This document shows positions 1 to 12,106 of a stretch of 64,000 nucleotides of DNA, piece by piece. Source of the DNA: Cepaea nemoralis (taxonomy: Eukaryota > Mollusca > Gastropoda > Stylommatophora > Helicidae); NCBI GenBank assembly GCA_014155875.1, contig JACEFZ010003474.1, positions 725,501 to 789,500 of the forward strand. Direction: 5' to 3'. Under the pieces are notes generated by a model. It was not told the origin of the DNA and searched no databases. It was given only the letters and a program-made list of their open reading frames with translations. A program made the translations under genes and the position numbers. Each line of letters opens with the position of its first letter. Position 1 is the stretch's first letter.

Positions 1-332
1 CCTTTCTCAGGTTTGGGACAGGCTGGAATGGACAGAAGAGTCATAGTCAAGGGACACAAAGTTAGAAGATAGATTTAACCCGTCAATGGGGCTTGGTTCG
101 TACTAGTCAAGCATGTCCACTCATCATTGGATATAGAACCTCTACCTTAAGAAAATTTCGAACTGCGCCTAATCAGGAGAAACAGCTGAATAAACAGTTA
201 GAAAATGGTCACTACTTGGTGTTGCTATGGATACATTTGTGAACCATGGGTCATAGTGCAAGAAAATTACTATTAGAAAAACAGTAGCTTCTGTAGACAT
301 TACTGCACCTTCGACACATGGTGGAAGGGAAA
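1..332. other. Unassigned sequence
   Basis: No gene or repeat family recognised. Confidence 0.3.
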
Positions 333-1150
333 AGATTCATTCAGTAGCATGTCCTTTGCAGAACCTTGCTCCCATAACAACCTTCCAGAAAGCCCCTCGA
401 TCATAAGCAAGATGTCCAGTGTCCAATAAACCCATCTGGATATCATCCGCCACATCATGCATCCATCTTCTTTTTGGCCTTCCTCTTCCTCTCATCCAAG
501 GCATATACCCCTCCATTATTGTTCTCTCCAAACTTTCGTGGCATTTCAAGTGACCAAAATATTTCAATTTTCTTTTAGTTATCGTCTTTAATAGCCAACC
601 TTCTTCAATATTCAGCTCCTGAAGTATGGATACATTTGTTCTTTTCTTTCTATAACATTTATATTCAAAGGCATTTATTCACTGTTCAACTTTTTTTAGT
701 AAGTATCCAGGTCTCACAGATGTATGTAGCAATGGGAAAGATGCATGCTCTTAAAAATCAAATTTTTGTAGTTCTGTCTGTCCCACTCTACAATTTATTC
801 AGTTGTTTTAGCCTTTGAAGAGCAATAGCTATTTGTCTTTCAATTTCTTTCATTTTGTCACCATTGTTGGTAATCAATGACCCAAGATATTCACAATTTT
901 CCACCACCTCCAATTTTTCCTCATTAACTTATATTTCTTTCTCCATAGTAGTTTTATTTGTATCTGTATCTTTATCTTTGTTTTTGCTATATTAAGATAT
1001 AAGTAGTGATTTTCACTATTCAATTGGGTTGAGGTTATGTTTTCTATACCATTCTGTGTTGTGGATAGCAATACTGTACCATCAGCATATAGAATCACTG
1101 GTATGTCATGACCACTGATATTTAGGGCATCATATCCTGTTTCCTAGAGA
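333..1150 (-). mobile_element. RTE-like LINE, 3' part (degenerate)
   Basis: On the minus strand this reads an RT fragment with MILYADGTVLL (YADD altered to YADG) and then the usual C-terminal LINE motif KYFGHLKCHESLERTIMEGY and RGRGRPKRRW. The 3' end is a short ATTCA-type tail at 333-345. Frames are broken. The duplication's left edge falls inside it. Confidence 0.65.
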
Positions 1151-1188
1151 AAAGACTATGAATGACAAATGAAACAAAAAGGAACTAC

Positions 1189-1327
1189 CTTTCCCTGACA
1201 TCTTCGGTGGGTTGTCTCAATTCATATTCAATGTCAAAACGTCCAGTTCGTCTGAATGCTTCATCCAGTGAATCTGGTCTACTAGTAGCACATATCATCA
1301 ATACGGGCAAACTTTTCGACTTCAGAT
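1189..1327 (-). CDS. NVL: NVL exon G, copy 1: sensor and arginine-finger region
   Basis: Duplicate of 25268-25406, 139 bp, differing at about 3 bases. It ends in YELRQPTEDVRER. Acceptor and donor (GTAGTT) are intact, and it leaves in phase 2. The next exon should encode the AAA lid. I do not see it in 1-1188, so it probably lies beyond the window. Confidence 0.88.
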
Positions 1328-1429
1328 CTATTTTTAGAATAATAATGGTTATAATTACACATAATATATCATATCAGACTCCAAACTATGCAACTAATCA
1401 TATGTTACAAAACAATACATTAAACTAGG

Positions 1430-2000
1430 TATTCTATACCCAGTAAATCACCATACATTAACTGATTTCTACGTTTACCTTCATCTTATTCTTATGCATT
1501 TAATCTCCCAATGGATTAACCAGCTCATTCCAATTCCTCTGTAACTTGCTCATGACTGGTTGGATTTTGCAGTTTTCTACAGGGTGAGGTAGACGGTCTC
1601 ACATCAACCCTCCTCAGCTGCCTCTTATGACATACATGGTAAGTACAGTATTACTATTCTTTGATGAGCTCCAGCAACATAAGTGTGATATTCACCTCAT
1701 ATATACTCTTAAAGGGGTGGAGTTGTTAGATCTGCCTAGGACTCATGCAGACCTGGTTTGATTCACAGTATGGACTTTGTTGACATAAACTAAGAAAAGC
1801 TGATCTTGGGGTAGTGGATCAGACATCCAGCTTTCTCAGACAAGGGCAAAAAGTTAGCAAACTTAGAAAACCCACTCACAAATGAATATTTACAGCACGT
1901 GTGATGATGATATACACACATCTGGATCCTCACCAATGCTACGGAGTTCATGCACTGTGGTGGAGATTCTCCTCGAGTTTTCTATGGGAGGAGACTGCAG
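1430..2000. other. NVL intron between exons F and G, copy 1
   Basis: Aligns with 25505-26100 of copy 2. It has an interspersed repeat-like stretch around 1555-1640 but no coding signal. Confidence 0.4.
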
Positions 2001-2089
2001 CAGTTATGGATATATCAATGGGAAATGAAAGTGATCCTTCACTAAGCTCAATACCTTATGACTTATGACAATTGTGAAGAAACACTTAC

Positions 2090-2207
2090 CATCCATACTA
2101 TTGGAAAGCTGTGTGACAACTCTACTTTCCATGCCTTTGTTTGCCATTTCTCTGTTGGTGGCTATAGTATGAACATCGTCTATCAATAGAACACAAGGTG
2201 CAAGTTC
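2090..2207 (-). CDS. NVL: NVL exon F, copy 1: Walker B
   Basis: Duplicate of 26189-26306, 118 bp. It has the same Walker B VLLIDDVHTI, then ATNREMANKGMESRVVTQL. It keeps the family-typical Arg after MES, while copy 2 keeps the family-typical Lys-Arg-Glu and Ala-Gln-Leu. Each copy has drifted at different sites. Confidence 0.88.
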
Positions 2208-2394
2208 CTGTAGGCATGAAGGAAGCACTGGCATTACAATCACAAAGATAGAACCTTAAAATTTACTTCAGTTAATTATCATTTAAAACAGACAACTTTA
2301 TAAATAAAGATATAAATCAGGGTTGGCTGTGCACATAATAGCCGTTATTTAATAAATACCTTAATGACTAGAAATCTTAGATAAATCATCATGG

Positions 2395-2605
2395 CCGTAA
2401 GAAAATGGTACAATGGAGCGACCAGGGATCTGACTGACACTTAGTACACCAAGGAAAGGCCAGGTGGATAAATAATCAGACTTCAACTGGCACCAGTAGT
2501 ATTGGAACTCTTCACTGGCTGTTGAAGATGGGGATAGAGTGTGTTTGGGAATGTTCTGAGTGATGTAATGTCAGTTCTGATTCAACTGATCTCAACAACC
2601 AGAAG
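2395..2605 (+). mobile_element. I-type LINE 3' untranslated fragment
   Basis: Matches the 3' ends at 24880-25000 and, inverted, 50963-51070 (core CTTCACTGGCTGTTGAA...GGGGAT). It is shared with copy 2 (26500-26695), so it predates the duplication. Confidence 0.5.
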
Positions 2606-2839
2606 TCAAAGCATTATGGTCTCCCATTATCAAAGGTGATTATTCAAATTTCATCGAGTGTTGCACACTTTGGAAAATTCATACACAATGAACAACTGAA
2701 AAGTTTAATTTTTTCACAATGAATTTATTTTATGCAACTGATGGCATGATAATGATGTAATCTTCTGCTTAACATTGCTATTAAATGAAATCTGTAGACA
2801 CTTTTTGAAACCATTCATTTTGTTTCCCAATTTTCAGTG

Positions 2840-4891
2840 AAGGTTGGTTGGTTAGTTAGTTAGTCGACAGATCATCCTCATTGCACATCGAACCATTCAG
2901 TCCATAAGTGCTCGGATCCCCTCTTCAATACAGTGTGTAACAACTGATGACACCAGTTCAGTGTTGGTTTATCAATCTGCTTTGACTTCTTGCGTAGTGT
3001 TCTTGTTTGGCCACACCTTTTTTTAATTTGCTGTTCTCGCAGTCTGACCAGGTTGTAGATTCACAATCATCACTTGGTTCTCGCAAGTCTTCTCACTTCT
3101 CATAGTGCATTCAGAATGTCAGCCTGATCCATGGCGCGTCCGCTCTACACAGTCGCCTTACCAGCGAGCTTGTCAGCCCACTCATTTCCTTGTACTCCTG
3201 CATGCCCTGGCACGAAGATGAAACTAATCTTTGCCAGCCGAGACCGCTCCAGAGACAGCACCCACTCTCTTCGGATCCACCCCATCTCTATCCTCTTGAG
3301 CATGCTAAATGAGTCGCTAAGGAAACATGCCCTAGTGAATGTCTGTGTCTCGAACCATGTTATTGCTTTACTTACTGCCATGACTTCCATAGTCAGGCTA
3401 CTTGTGGTCACAACAAAAGCACCAGAGTCCTCCTTCACAATTCTTCCTCCAGCCTGAGTCGTAAAGGCCCATGAGCTTCTCACATGTTGGACGACAGACT
3501 TATCTGTGTAAATGATAGGAATCACTGTCTAACGAATTCTCAAAAATCAGCACTTGTACTTCCGCTTCCACAGAAGCCGGATTTTCTTGTCTGCATTTTC
3601 TGTCTAGTTGGATGCAAACTTAAAAGGACGTACAGAAATCTGTTGGCACTTGTACCCACTCCTCGCCAGGTTCAGGAAGAATGTAGTCAGCTTGACCCAT
3701 CCACGACCTTCCTCTTTTTAACCTGCTGCCCTTCACATTCATGATTTCACTATGCAGTGGATGTTGTGTGTTTGTGTTAACTCTGAGGTAGGCATGTGCT
3801 CTGCAAATTTGTACTCTGTCTTCAATGGTTGGAAAATCAAGTAGGTCGCGCATCGCCCTGCATGCCCTCTTGTACATCCAAGAATAATGCGCATAGCTTT
3901 GTTCTATATCCTTTCCATCCTATCTGCTTACGGCTGAGAGCCAGGATCGCCATCACATGCTCAAAAACAGACATGACCAGCCTCTCGTATAGAAGACATA
4001 GATGGCGCTGCTCAGTTTTCTGCCGCCATCACCCGCATCATAGCCAAACCCCACTTGGCCTTTATTATCACCTGGTCTATGTGCTCATTATAAGCAAGTC
4101 TTCGATCAAAATGTATCCCCAGGTAATTCATTGCCTTCGTTCTTTCCAATCTCTGAACGCAGATTTACAGTTGGTGTTGGAGTGTTGACAATATGATTAT
4201 TCAAAGAGAACCATGTCACTGTTGCCTTTGTTGGGTTGACCATTGCCCCAGCTTCATCATACCAAGTACTTATGCGATTAAGTTCGGTTTGTAGTTCCAC
4301 AGCAACCTCCTCTCTATCCTTACCCTGACGATACACTAAAACATCATTGGCATATGACAATGTCCTCTCTGGTCCTGTGATCTGCTCACTGGTGATTCTC
4401 AGTTTAGGCGTTGAACGGAACCGAAGATAATGGTGATCCCAGTGGTAGGCCAGGATTATATTGTTGTTGGTTCCGAAGTCCAACTGCCACATCTAAAAAC
4501 TACTTTCCACTGGAAGAGGGCTGCAGCGATCCAACCAAGGAGGAAAGGACTTATCTTGAGTTCAAGAAGCTGAAGCATTAAAAAATCCAATGGTACTCTG
4601 TTGTACGCATCCTCAAGATCAATCGCCGTAGCAAAGGTTTCAATACCTGAGTGGAAACCTTCATAGACATCATGGGTAAAAACTGCCGCATTGGTCCAGG
4701 TTTCTCTTTTTGGATGGTACCTTCCCAGGGTCAGTAGGAAAACACCTTGCCTCTCTAGCTAGCTTGATATTTTTCTGGCAATTAACTTCTCCAGCAGCTT
4801 GCCTATTGTATTCTGCATGGTTATTACTCAATATCCCTGAATTTTTGTGTGGTCTTTGCCAGGCTTCGGCAAGGGAATCAGATAGCTGTGT
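2840..4891 (-). mobile_element. I-type LINE, 5'-truncated, copy 1 only
   Basis: A minus-strand ORF2 remnant. RT pieces are at 4891-4106, including SYANDVLVYRQG where the YADD catalytic motif is altered. A post-RT region is at 3877-3620, and RNase H at 3525-3145 has FVPGHAGVQGNEWADKLAGK. The 3' tail is a CTAA/CCAA-rich run at 2846-2865. Copy 2 is continuous across the site (near 26940), so the insertion followed the duplication. Stops and frameshifts show it is dead. Confidence 0.75.
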
Positions 4892-5832
4892 AAAGTGATA
4901 TGTTAAATGATAGTGCAGTAGAATGTTAGAGGCATGATGGCTATGAACAAAATTAACTTGCCCTTTCATATTGTCTTCAAAATGGTGTTCAGTAACTGGT
5001 GTAATTTGTGAAGCTGACAAAATTTATGATAAATAAGGTAAATAATCAATGGATGGAATTCAACTGTCTATCTAGACAACCGAGTGTTCTTCATAATGCA
5101 AAGAAATTCTTTTCCATGATTTAGGGCATATTAGGTATATGGCATTAATCTTACAATTGTATTGACCAATCAGTATCCACTGGGTGATGTAGTCAATATA
5201 ATGATGACCGCCTTCACTTCTCTGACCACTTCCTGAAACCTATCACAGGTTGGGTCAATTGTTTAAAAATCTTGGTCCTTCATACAGAGGAACAATGTGA
5301 AGCCTAACATACTTTTCTTGAACAAGCTTACCCCACTTCCGAAGAAGGTTGTGATATTCCATTATACCATTTGGCTCTTCCGTCATCCCCACCTTCTGCT
5401 TCAGATCCATCCTCTGTTTAAAAAATGCAGCTGTCACCTCTGCTTAACCATGAATTATCCAAGGTGAATTACCAAGGTTTTTCACCCCTTTTCGTTGTTC
5501 TTGGATGTCAAAATAAGTATTTGTTTGTTTAATCTTTTTTTTTTTTTAAATTGTTCTGTTTTTCTTGTTTGTTGGTAAAGATTTCAATGTGTTTTTATTC
5601 AGACACCCCATCCTCCTCATGTTGTTTTTTACCCAAACTAAAAAAAAATGTCTGCCCTAGTTTTTCAAGGAAAGAAATGTGGCCACTAATTCTACCTCAT
5701 AATGCCAGTAGTGTGTGCAAAAGCCTAATATTTCACATGAATACAACAACAAATGTAAATGCTTATTACTTCACACCATTATTGAAGTATATGTGAAGAC
5801 TGAACACTTTGGATAGTTTTAAAAAGCCTTAC
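4892..5832. other. NVL intron between exons E and F, copy 1
   Basis: Aligns with 26945-27754 of copy 2. It contains a SINE-like piece near 5140-5265, related to the SINE at 47866-48165. No gene seen. Confidence 0.4.
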
Positions 5833-5934
5833 AGCAGCCTGGTTAAATAAGTCTCGGATATTTGCTTCGGAGTCTCCTGATATTCCTCCGACTAGTTCTA
5901 AAGCTCTTACACTAAGCAAAGGAACTTTGTACTC
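5833..5934 (-). CDS. NVL: NVL exon E, copy 1: pore-loop segment
   Basis: Duplicate of 27755-27856. It encodes EYKVPLLSVRALELVGGISG, then DSEANIRDLFNQAA. Splice sites are intact. The three residue changes from copy 2 are Arg/Lys, Leu/Ser and Arg/Gln. Confidence 0.88.
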
Positions 5935-6099
5935 CTGCAAAACAAATGCACATTTATTAAAATTTCCTATAAATACCTTCAGTAAAAGAAATAAGGTCTC
6001 AATACAGAAAACTAAAGATCTGTCTTAAAAATGAAGTTTTTAACATATTTATTGAAAACCAAAGTGATAAATTAATGCATTTATAATCATCATCAAATG

Positions 6100-6565
6100 C
6101 CCTGCAGCTGGCGTAGGAGTTCATGGCTCTCCACAGATCTGTCTTTGGTGTTCTGGATCAACTCTGCTGATGATATTCCTCAATGCCACTGCCTCAGACC
6201 ATCTCTTGGTCTGCCTCTCTTCTCATCACATGACTGAAGAAAGATGTTTGTCTCTTTCTTATTGTTGTATATAATGTTCTAGTTTCATTAGTTTGTTTCA
6301 GGCAGTCTAAGGACATTCGTCTCAGGAACCACATCTCTGTTGCTTCTAATTTTTTCTTAATTTGTTCATTTACATTCCAAGATTCACTGCCATACAGCAA
6401 AATTGGTTCTATATAGCACTCTCTTACATTCAGTGATAATTGCATAAGATACTCTTCATGTTCTGAAATGCAGCTTTTGCTTGCCCTATTCTGCTCTTAA
6501 TCGCTGTTGTACATCTTCCACCTGTTATAAATGCCCCTAGGTATTTAAAATTATCCACTTGGTGC
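6100..6565 (-). mobile_element. RTE-like LINE 3' fragment
   Basis: The minus strand encodes SLNVRECYIEPILLYGSESW, a Leu-Glu-Ala-Thr-Glu-Met-Trp-Phe motif and TTIRKRQTSFFSHVMRREAD, typical of the LINE ORF2 C-terminus. It is shared with 28030-28575 in copy 2. Confidence 0.65.
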
Positions 6566-6800
6566 ACGTCCGCATGGCCGAATGAGTAAGAACGCATGTT
6601 CTTAAACATCCATTGTGCTGATGCCGAGGTAAGCGGCTTAACCTCTACACTGGACAGCTAGACTAAAATGTTGACCTTGACTTGAGGACTACAAGTACCT
6701 CTGAAGTCGGAGTGGGTTCACCTGATGGTGAGGGACACTGTTAATAGGAAAAGCTAATCCACACACAAAATTACGTCTATCACTACAATAAATAATGTGT
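6566..6800 (+). mobile_element. tRNA-derived SINE (family S2)
   Basis: Starts GCATGGCCGAATGAGTAAG (box A-like) and has a degenerate box B near 6640. The body GTGGGTTCACCTGATGG recurs inverted at 63640-63915. Copy 2 lacks it. Confidence 0.5.
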
Positions 6801-6844
6801 ATGGACTAAGCTTGGATTTCAAAGCGAGCAAAATAAATAGTATA

Positions 6845-8735
6845 TTATATAATAATATTGCTCGGTAAATAACTGTTGTAAATATTATTCAACATTTTGG
6901 TTAATATATCTACTCCAAATTCTCCCAATACTTCTAATTCTTCTATTGTGATTTCATCTGGCCCAGCTGTTTTTCCTCTCTTCATACGTTTTACAGCGTC
7001 AGCGACTTCTTTTAGAATAGGTGGACCTTCTAAGTTACTTTCTTCTGTTAATTCTTCCCTTTCTCCATCATATAATTATCTTATATACTCATTGCTCCTC
7101 TTCATTATAACACCTTCCTCCAATAATATCTTTCCTGTTTTTGATTTCAAACACCCTGTATTTATTCTTATTTTTCTTCCCATGAGCTCACTGATGTATC
7201 TGTGCATATTTTTTGTACGTGTAATGGAATTTGATTCAATATTTTTTGCACTGCTCGTTTAACCAACTTTCTTTAGCCTTCACACATTTATCTTTTATTT
7301 CTTTATTTATCTTAGCATATTCTTGTTTGTCATTTTTACTGTTTTCTTTTGTCCATTAGCATTAAGATTTCTTTATTAATCCAATTTTTCTTAGCTCTTT
7401 GGCTTCTCTCCGGTAATATTTTTTTGCTAGTTTGATGAATAGAGTCCCTTAACACTTCCCATTGTTCATTTATACTCTGTATTTTAGCTATTGCATTGTA
7501 CCTATTTTTCACAGTCTATATTGTTCTTGAATTTCTTTATCTACTTTCAGAACCTGTATATTTACATTCTTAACCATTTTTTCCCCTCTCTTTAATCTTA
7601 CTTTTATTTGTCCACATAGCGGTACATGATCACAATTACAGTCAGCACCAGGCATTGTCTTTACATTAATTAAAGCATTTCTAAATCATTTATTAATAAT
7701 TATGTAGCCAATTTGGTTGTGTATGTTCTTATCAGGGCTTTTCCATGTGTATAGTCTTTTATGGTGTTTAAATCATGCGTTTCCAATTATCGTATCATTG
7801 ATATTTGCCCATTCTATTAGTTTCTCTCATCTTTCATTACTTGTACCTAAACCATAATTCTCCACATCTTCCATTTTTCCTTGCATTAAAATCTCACTGT
7901 ATTATTTTTATTTCTTGAGATTCAATTTGAGTCATCGCCATTTCTACTTCATCGTAAAAGTGTTGTATTTCTTCATCACTACTGCTTGTTGTTGGTGCAT
8001 TTACTTGTATAATATTTATATCTATTGGTTTTCCTTTGATTTTGACCATAATAACTTTATCTGAAATACATCAGTATCCATTAATTGACTTGGTCGTTTT
8101 TCTTTTGGTCAAATATTATTCCTATGCCTTTTTCGTGTGTATCCCCTCCAGAATAAATTATTGTGTGTCAGCTATAATTTTGCCCGATTCCTTCCATTTC
8201 ATCTCACTTATGCCTGGTAAATTCATTGACGTGCTATTCATCTCTCTTAGAACAGTGTTCAACTTTCCCAGCTCATTTAATGTACTGACATTCCATGTTC
8301 CTACTCTAAATTTATTTATTTTAGTTATGGTTTTGCCATCAGTAGCTGGATGATGGTCTTGTGTCACCTGTGGCTCATGACTGTCCCTATCGGACAAGGA
8401 TGTCCTAAGACAGCAATTAACGTGGTTCACTACCACTGAAATGTGTTTTGCCATGAAGTCTTGGGAAGATAAGGTGGTGGTTTCCCCTTGCCTTCCATAT
8501 CCACATGGTGGTCTTTTACCTCTGCTTTTGACAGCCATTTCCGACTGTAAGGACAAGTGAGTGCCCTGCTCTGCTCAGCTGCAGAATTATTTATTCTGGT
8601 GAATACTCGGTACCCAGGGCTGTGTTAGTCACACTGTGGTTTGTTTCCCATCCTCTACCACTGGGATGGTGCAGTCTGGATTTTCCCTTCCTAAAGTTAT
8701 GGTCTATGATGGCCAAAACTCTCCAGCACTTCTAG
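6845..8735 (-). mobile_element. RTE-like LINE, 5' half with endonuclease
   Basis: The minus strand has the start of an APE-type endonuclease: FRVGTWNVSTLNELGKLNTV and GISEMKWKESGKI, at 8353-8158. A degraded endonuclease remainder and linker reach about 6850. Proteins of this type are often misnamed craniofacial development protein 2-like. Copy 2 lacks it. Many stops. Confidence 0.7.
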
Positions 8736-9494
8736 CATTTATAATACTTTTAATTATTATACATCACAGTTCAATATCAAATATTCATCACTCATGAAAT
8801 TATCATATTAATATTTATCCTTGTGTGGCATCTAATTGCGCTCTAATTTATCTCACATTAGACCCGATCACTTGGCTGTCAAAAGCTATTCCAAGTTAAC
8901 AAGGATAGTTGATGGGATGTTCAATGAGGTACCTGTAGAACAAAAATTGCTGCAATTGTTCACTATTATTTCAGTGTGCGGTTCTTAAGTTTGCCCGTAA
9001 TAGTATTTGCATAAGTCCATGGTTACTCCAGTCTCCTCACAAACATCACACAAGGAGAATATTACAGTGTAGTGCCTTACAATTGGTGTTTGAAAGAAAA
9101 ACTGCAACAAATATGTTATAAATACAACATCCAACTGTTAGAGAACACAGGTACAATTTTACAGAACATTCAATAAAGTAGCATTTAGATCTAAAGAAAT
9201 GTGCCAAGAAGTTTATTCCATTATGATTTCACCTTTAAATAAGGTCTATATAGAGGAAATAGGTCACACACAGGGTAAAGGCTTATACAAAATACACAAA
9301 CTTCTCACACATAATTCTGTGATAGTGTAGATATAGGTGGAGACCATATACAAAATACACAAACTTCTCACACATAATTCTGTGACAGTGTACATATAGG
9401 TGGAGACCATATGGTACATGATAGTGATGATTAATTTATTTAGATGTAGACTAACAATATGCAACCATTCTTATTTTAAAATTGGCTAACAAAC
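8736..9494. other. NVL intron between exons D and E, copy 1
   Basis: Aligns with 28570-29263. It contains a local tandem duplication of about 63 bp (9285-9347 and 9348-9410, TACAAAATACACAAACTTCT...) that is single in copy 2. Confidence 0.5.
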
Positions 9495-9629
9495 CCCAGC
9501 TATAGAAGTTGCAAGCAATGATTTCCCACATCCCATCGGACCATGCAACAAGAAGCATGTTGGCAAATCTCCGTTAGCTTTTTGCAAGAACTCAGGGTTT
9601 TCTAGAAAGTAGCAATAATCTTCAAGATC
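9495..9629 (-). CDS. NVL: NVL exon D, copy 1: Walker A
   Basis: Duplicate of 29264-29398, 135 bp. It encodes DLEDYCYFLENPEFL and the same Walker A, GPMGCGKS. Acceptor TCACAG and donor GTTTGT are intact. Confidence 0.88.
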
Positions 9630-10244
9630 CTGTGAAAAGAAGAAAAAAAAAAGATAATAAATAACAGGTTAACAGACTGAAATGACATGTAAAAGATTGT
9701 AACAATTGACTCAGCCTCATAAAATAGGCACAGGACAACTGTTTGGAAAGGAAAGGAATTGGTCACCTCATGACATTACATCTAAAATTTGAAGTCTCAT
9801 ACTTGTGAAGGCTCCAGTGACAATATCTGCCATGAGGCAACCTGTAGCTTTATACATATACGATATGTACAGCTAAGTGTGTTACTGAAATAATACACAT
9901 CTAACATGTATGACACAAATAAGTGTTCAGTAATCTCATATTACAGATGGGGAGTGGTATGCATGAGATATTATGGTGCCTCAGGCTCAGAATTTACTTG
10001 GTTCAAATCCCAGCCTAGGGCTAGGAATCTGTACAAGAACCATTGGTTTCTAATGATGATACATGCTCCCTGATCTCTTGAGTGACAAGATACCTAGGCT
10101 TGTCAAACAAAAATGTAAAACAGAAGATCTGATCCTGTGGGAAAAGTATAAACATTCAATATCCTTTGATAGTTATAAATCACAGTCAGTCATAATGCTA
10201 GGCAGACAAAATGATGAGAGTAAACCTATCTGTAGGTAGATAGA

Positions 10245-10791
10245 TATGATGCCTTGAATATCGGTGGTCATGAAATACCAGAGATTCGATATGCTTCTAT
10301 GGATAAAGAAATATATGTTAATGAGGAAAGATTGGAGGTGGTGGAAAATTTTGATTACCAACAATGGTGACACAATGAAAGAAATTAAATGACGACTATT
10401 AATTGCTCTTCAAAGACTAAAACAACTGAATAAATTATGGAGTGTGACAGATAGAACTACAAAAATTAGATTTTTATGAGCGTGCATCTTTCCCATTGCA
10501 ACATACGTCTGTGAGACCTGGACACTTACTAAACAAGCCGAACAGCGCATAAATGCCTTTGAATATAAATGTTATAGACGGTTTCTAAGAATATCTTGAG
10601 TAAAGAAAAGATCAAATGCAACCATAATTCAAGAGCTGAATATTGAAGAAGGCTGGCTATTAAAGACGATAAAACAAAGAAAATTGAAATATTTTGGTCA
10701 CTTGAAATACCACAAAAGTTTGGAGAGAACAATAATGGAGGGGTATATGCCTGGGAAGAGAGAGGAAGAGGAAGGCCAAAGAGAAGATTGG
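10245..10791 (+). mobile_element. RTE-like LINE 3' fragment
   Basis: The plus strand reads broken pieces of the same LINE C-terminus as 333-600 inverted (TYVCETWTLTKQAEQRINAF; KLKYFGHLKYHKSLERTIME). It replaces the sequence that in copy 2 holds the hAT insertion. Confidence 0.6.
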
Positions 10792-10799
10792 AGTTTGTA

Positions 10800-10965
10800 G
10801 TAAATTACACCAGTATGACATATAAGATTGATAGACATGTTTATGCTAACAATACTGTATTAAATTGGGACTCTTTGCTGACTGTTGATGGGGATGGAAC
10901 ACAAATGGGAATGTCCCAAGCACTGTAATATCAGTTCTTGGCTTAACTCAACTCAGAGACAGGAC
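10800..10965 (+). mobile_element. I-type LINE 3' untranslated fragment
   Basis: Same 3' end family as 2395-2605, ending in CTCAACTCAG. It is shared with copy 2 at 34320-34485. Confidence 0.45.
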
Positions 10966-11046
10966 ACTGCACTTTGACCTAACATAAATATCTGACGGAA
11001 AACTGTTCAGGAAACATTGCTTTCTTATATTATTGTGACTACATAC

Positions 11047-11108
11047 CTTTAAGATACTTTCATTTCCTCCAACATTAGAGAAGTTCACATTTGGGTAAAC
11101 AGCTTGCC
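11047..11108 (-). CDS. NVL: NVL exon C, copy 1: entry to AAA-1
   Basis: Duplicate of 34568-34629, same length and phases. Acceptor TTTTAG and donor GTATGT are intact. It encodes the same QAVYPNVNFSNVRGNESILK. The junction codon is Arg here and Lys in copy 2. Confidence 0.75.
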
Positions 11109-12106
11109 CTAAAATACAAAACAAAAGTGAAAGAAAAGAAAATGGTAGATGTGATTAACCACACACAAATACAATATTAAATTTATAAAAAATTACTAGT
11201 TTATGAAGATGTGAGAAAACATACATCAGAGATGTGTTAATAAATTTTACATTGCTAGGATACAAAACATGAAACCCAAAACTATATAAATTATCCTTAC
11301 TAATAAAAAATAGTAACTGGCAGATGAGCAGTTTAATTCAAAGTATGAAATGTACAGATAAATGAACACATAAGCACAACTAGTTACTGTGCCAGTTTCT
11401 TCAACTTGTAGAACATTCCTTTAGGCACTTATAATATTCAAAATATTTACATCATGTTTAGTCTTCTTCCCTTTTAATTCTGATTTTATTTTTATACACA
11501 TGACCATGTTTATCCCACCAATCTAGGGTAGGTTATGAGAATGATAAATGAATTGTCCATGTGGTATAATGTTTAACAATCAGACTGATATTTCAGGATT
11601 CAATTCTCACACCCTAACTCATTACAAGTTATAAATGTAGTATGTAAAACAGAATTGTACAGTACTTTACAACAGATAATATCATGAAATGATATACTAT
11701 GGTAGTTTAAGTACAACTAATTTAAGTCTCTCTCCCCCTCATTCACTCAATCAAAACCACTAATAAAACTGTTGTACGCACAACACAATATCCAAGTAAC
11801 ATACAGCTGCAAACATCATAATATGATACACTAAACATTTTCATTGTGCTAATGTTTAGCATAAGAAATGAGGATTTAAAGGCATGAGGATCAACTTAGT
11901 TGCACCGGGTTTTATCGTATATGGCCTGGTCTCTTTCCACACAATGGCCTGTTAAAAGTGTTGCAGGAACTCCACAGCTGCAATGATGACCACAAGTTTC
12001 TTGAAGGACTTGTTCATTGGTTTTTCTGTCTCCCCATAGTATTCTCCAAGAAAATGCACTCTTGAACTAAATGACAAGGTCCAGAGGCAGGCAGTTTAAA
12101 CTAATA
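11109..12106. other. NVL intron between exons B and C, copy 1
   Basis: Aligns with 34630-36207. A private insert of about 50 bp at 11995-12047 matches LINE sequence at 57733-57783. No gene seen. Confidence 0.4.

Noticed and set aside
8158..8556. Craniofacial development protein 2-like host gene
   Set aside because: It is the endonuclease start of an RTE-like LINE, followed by degraded LINE sequence.
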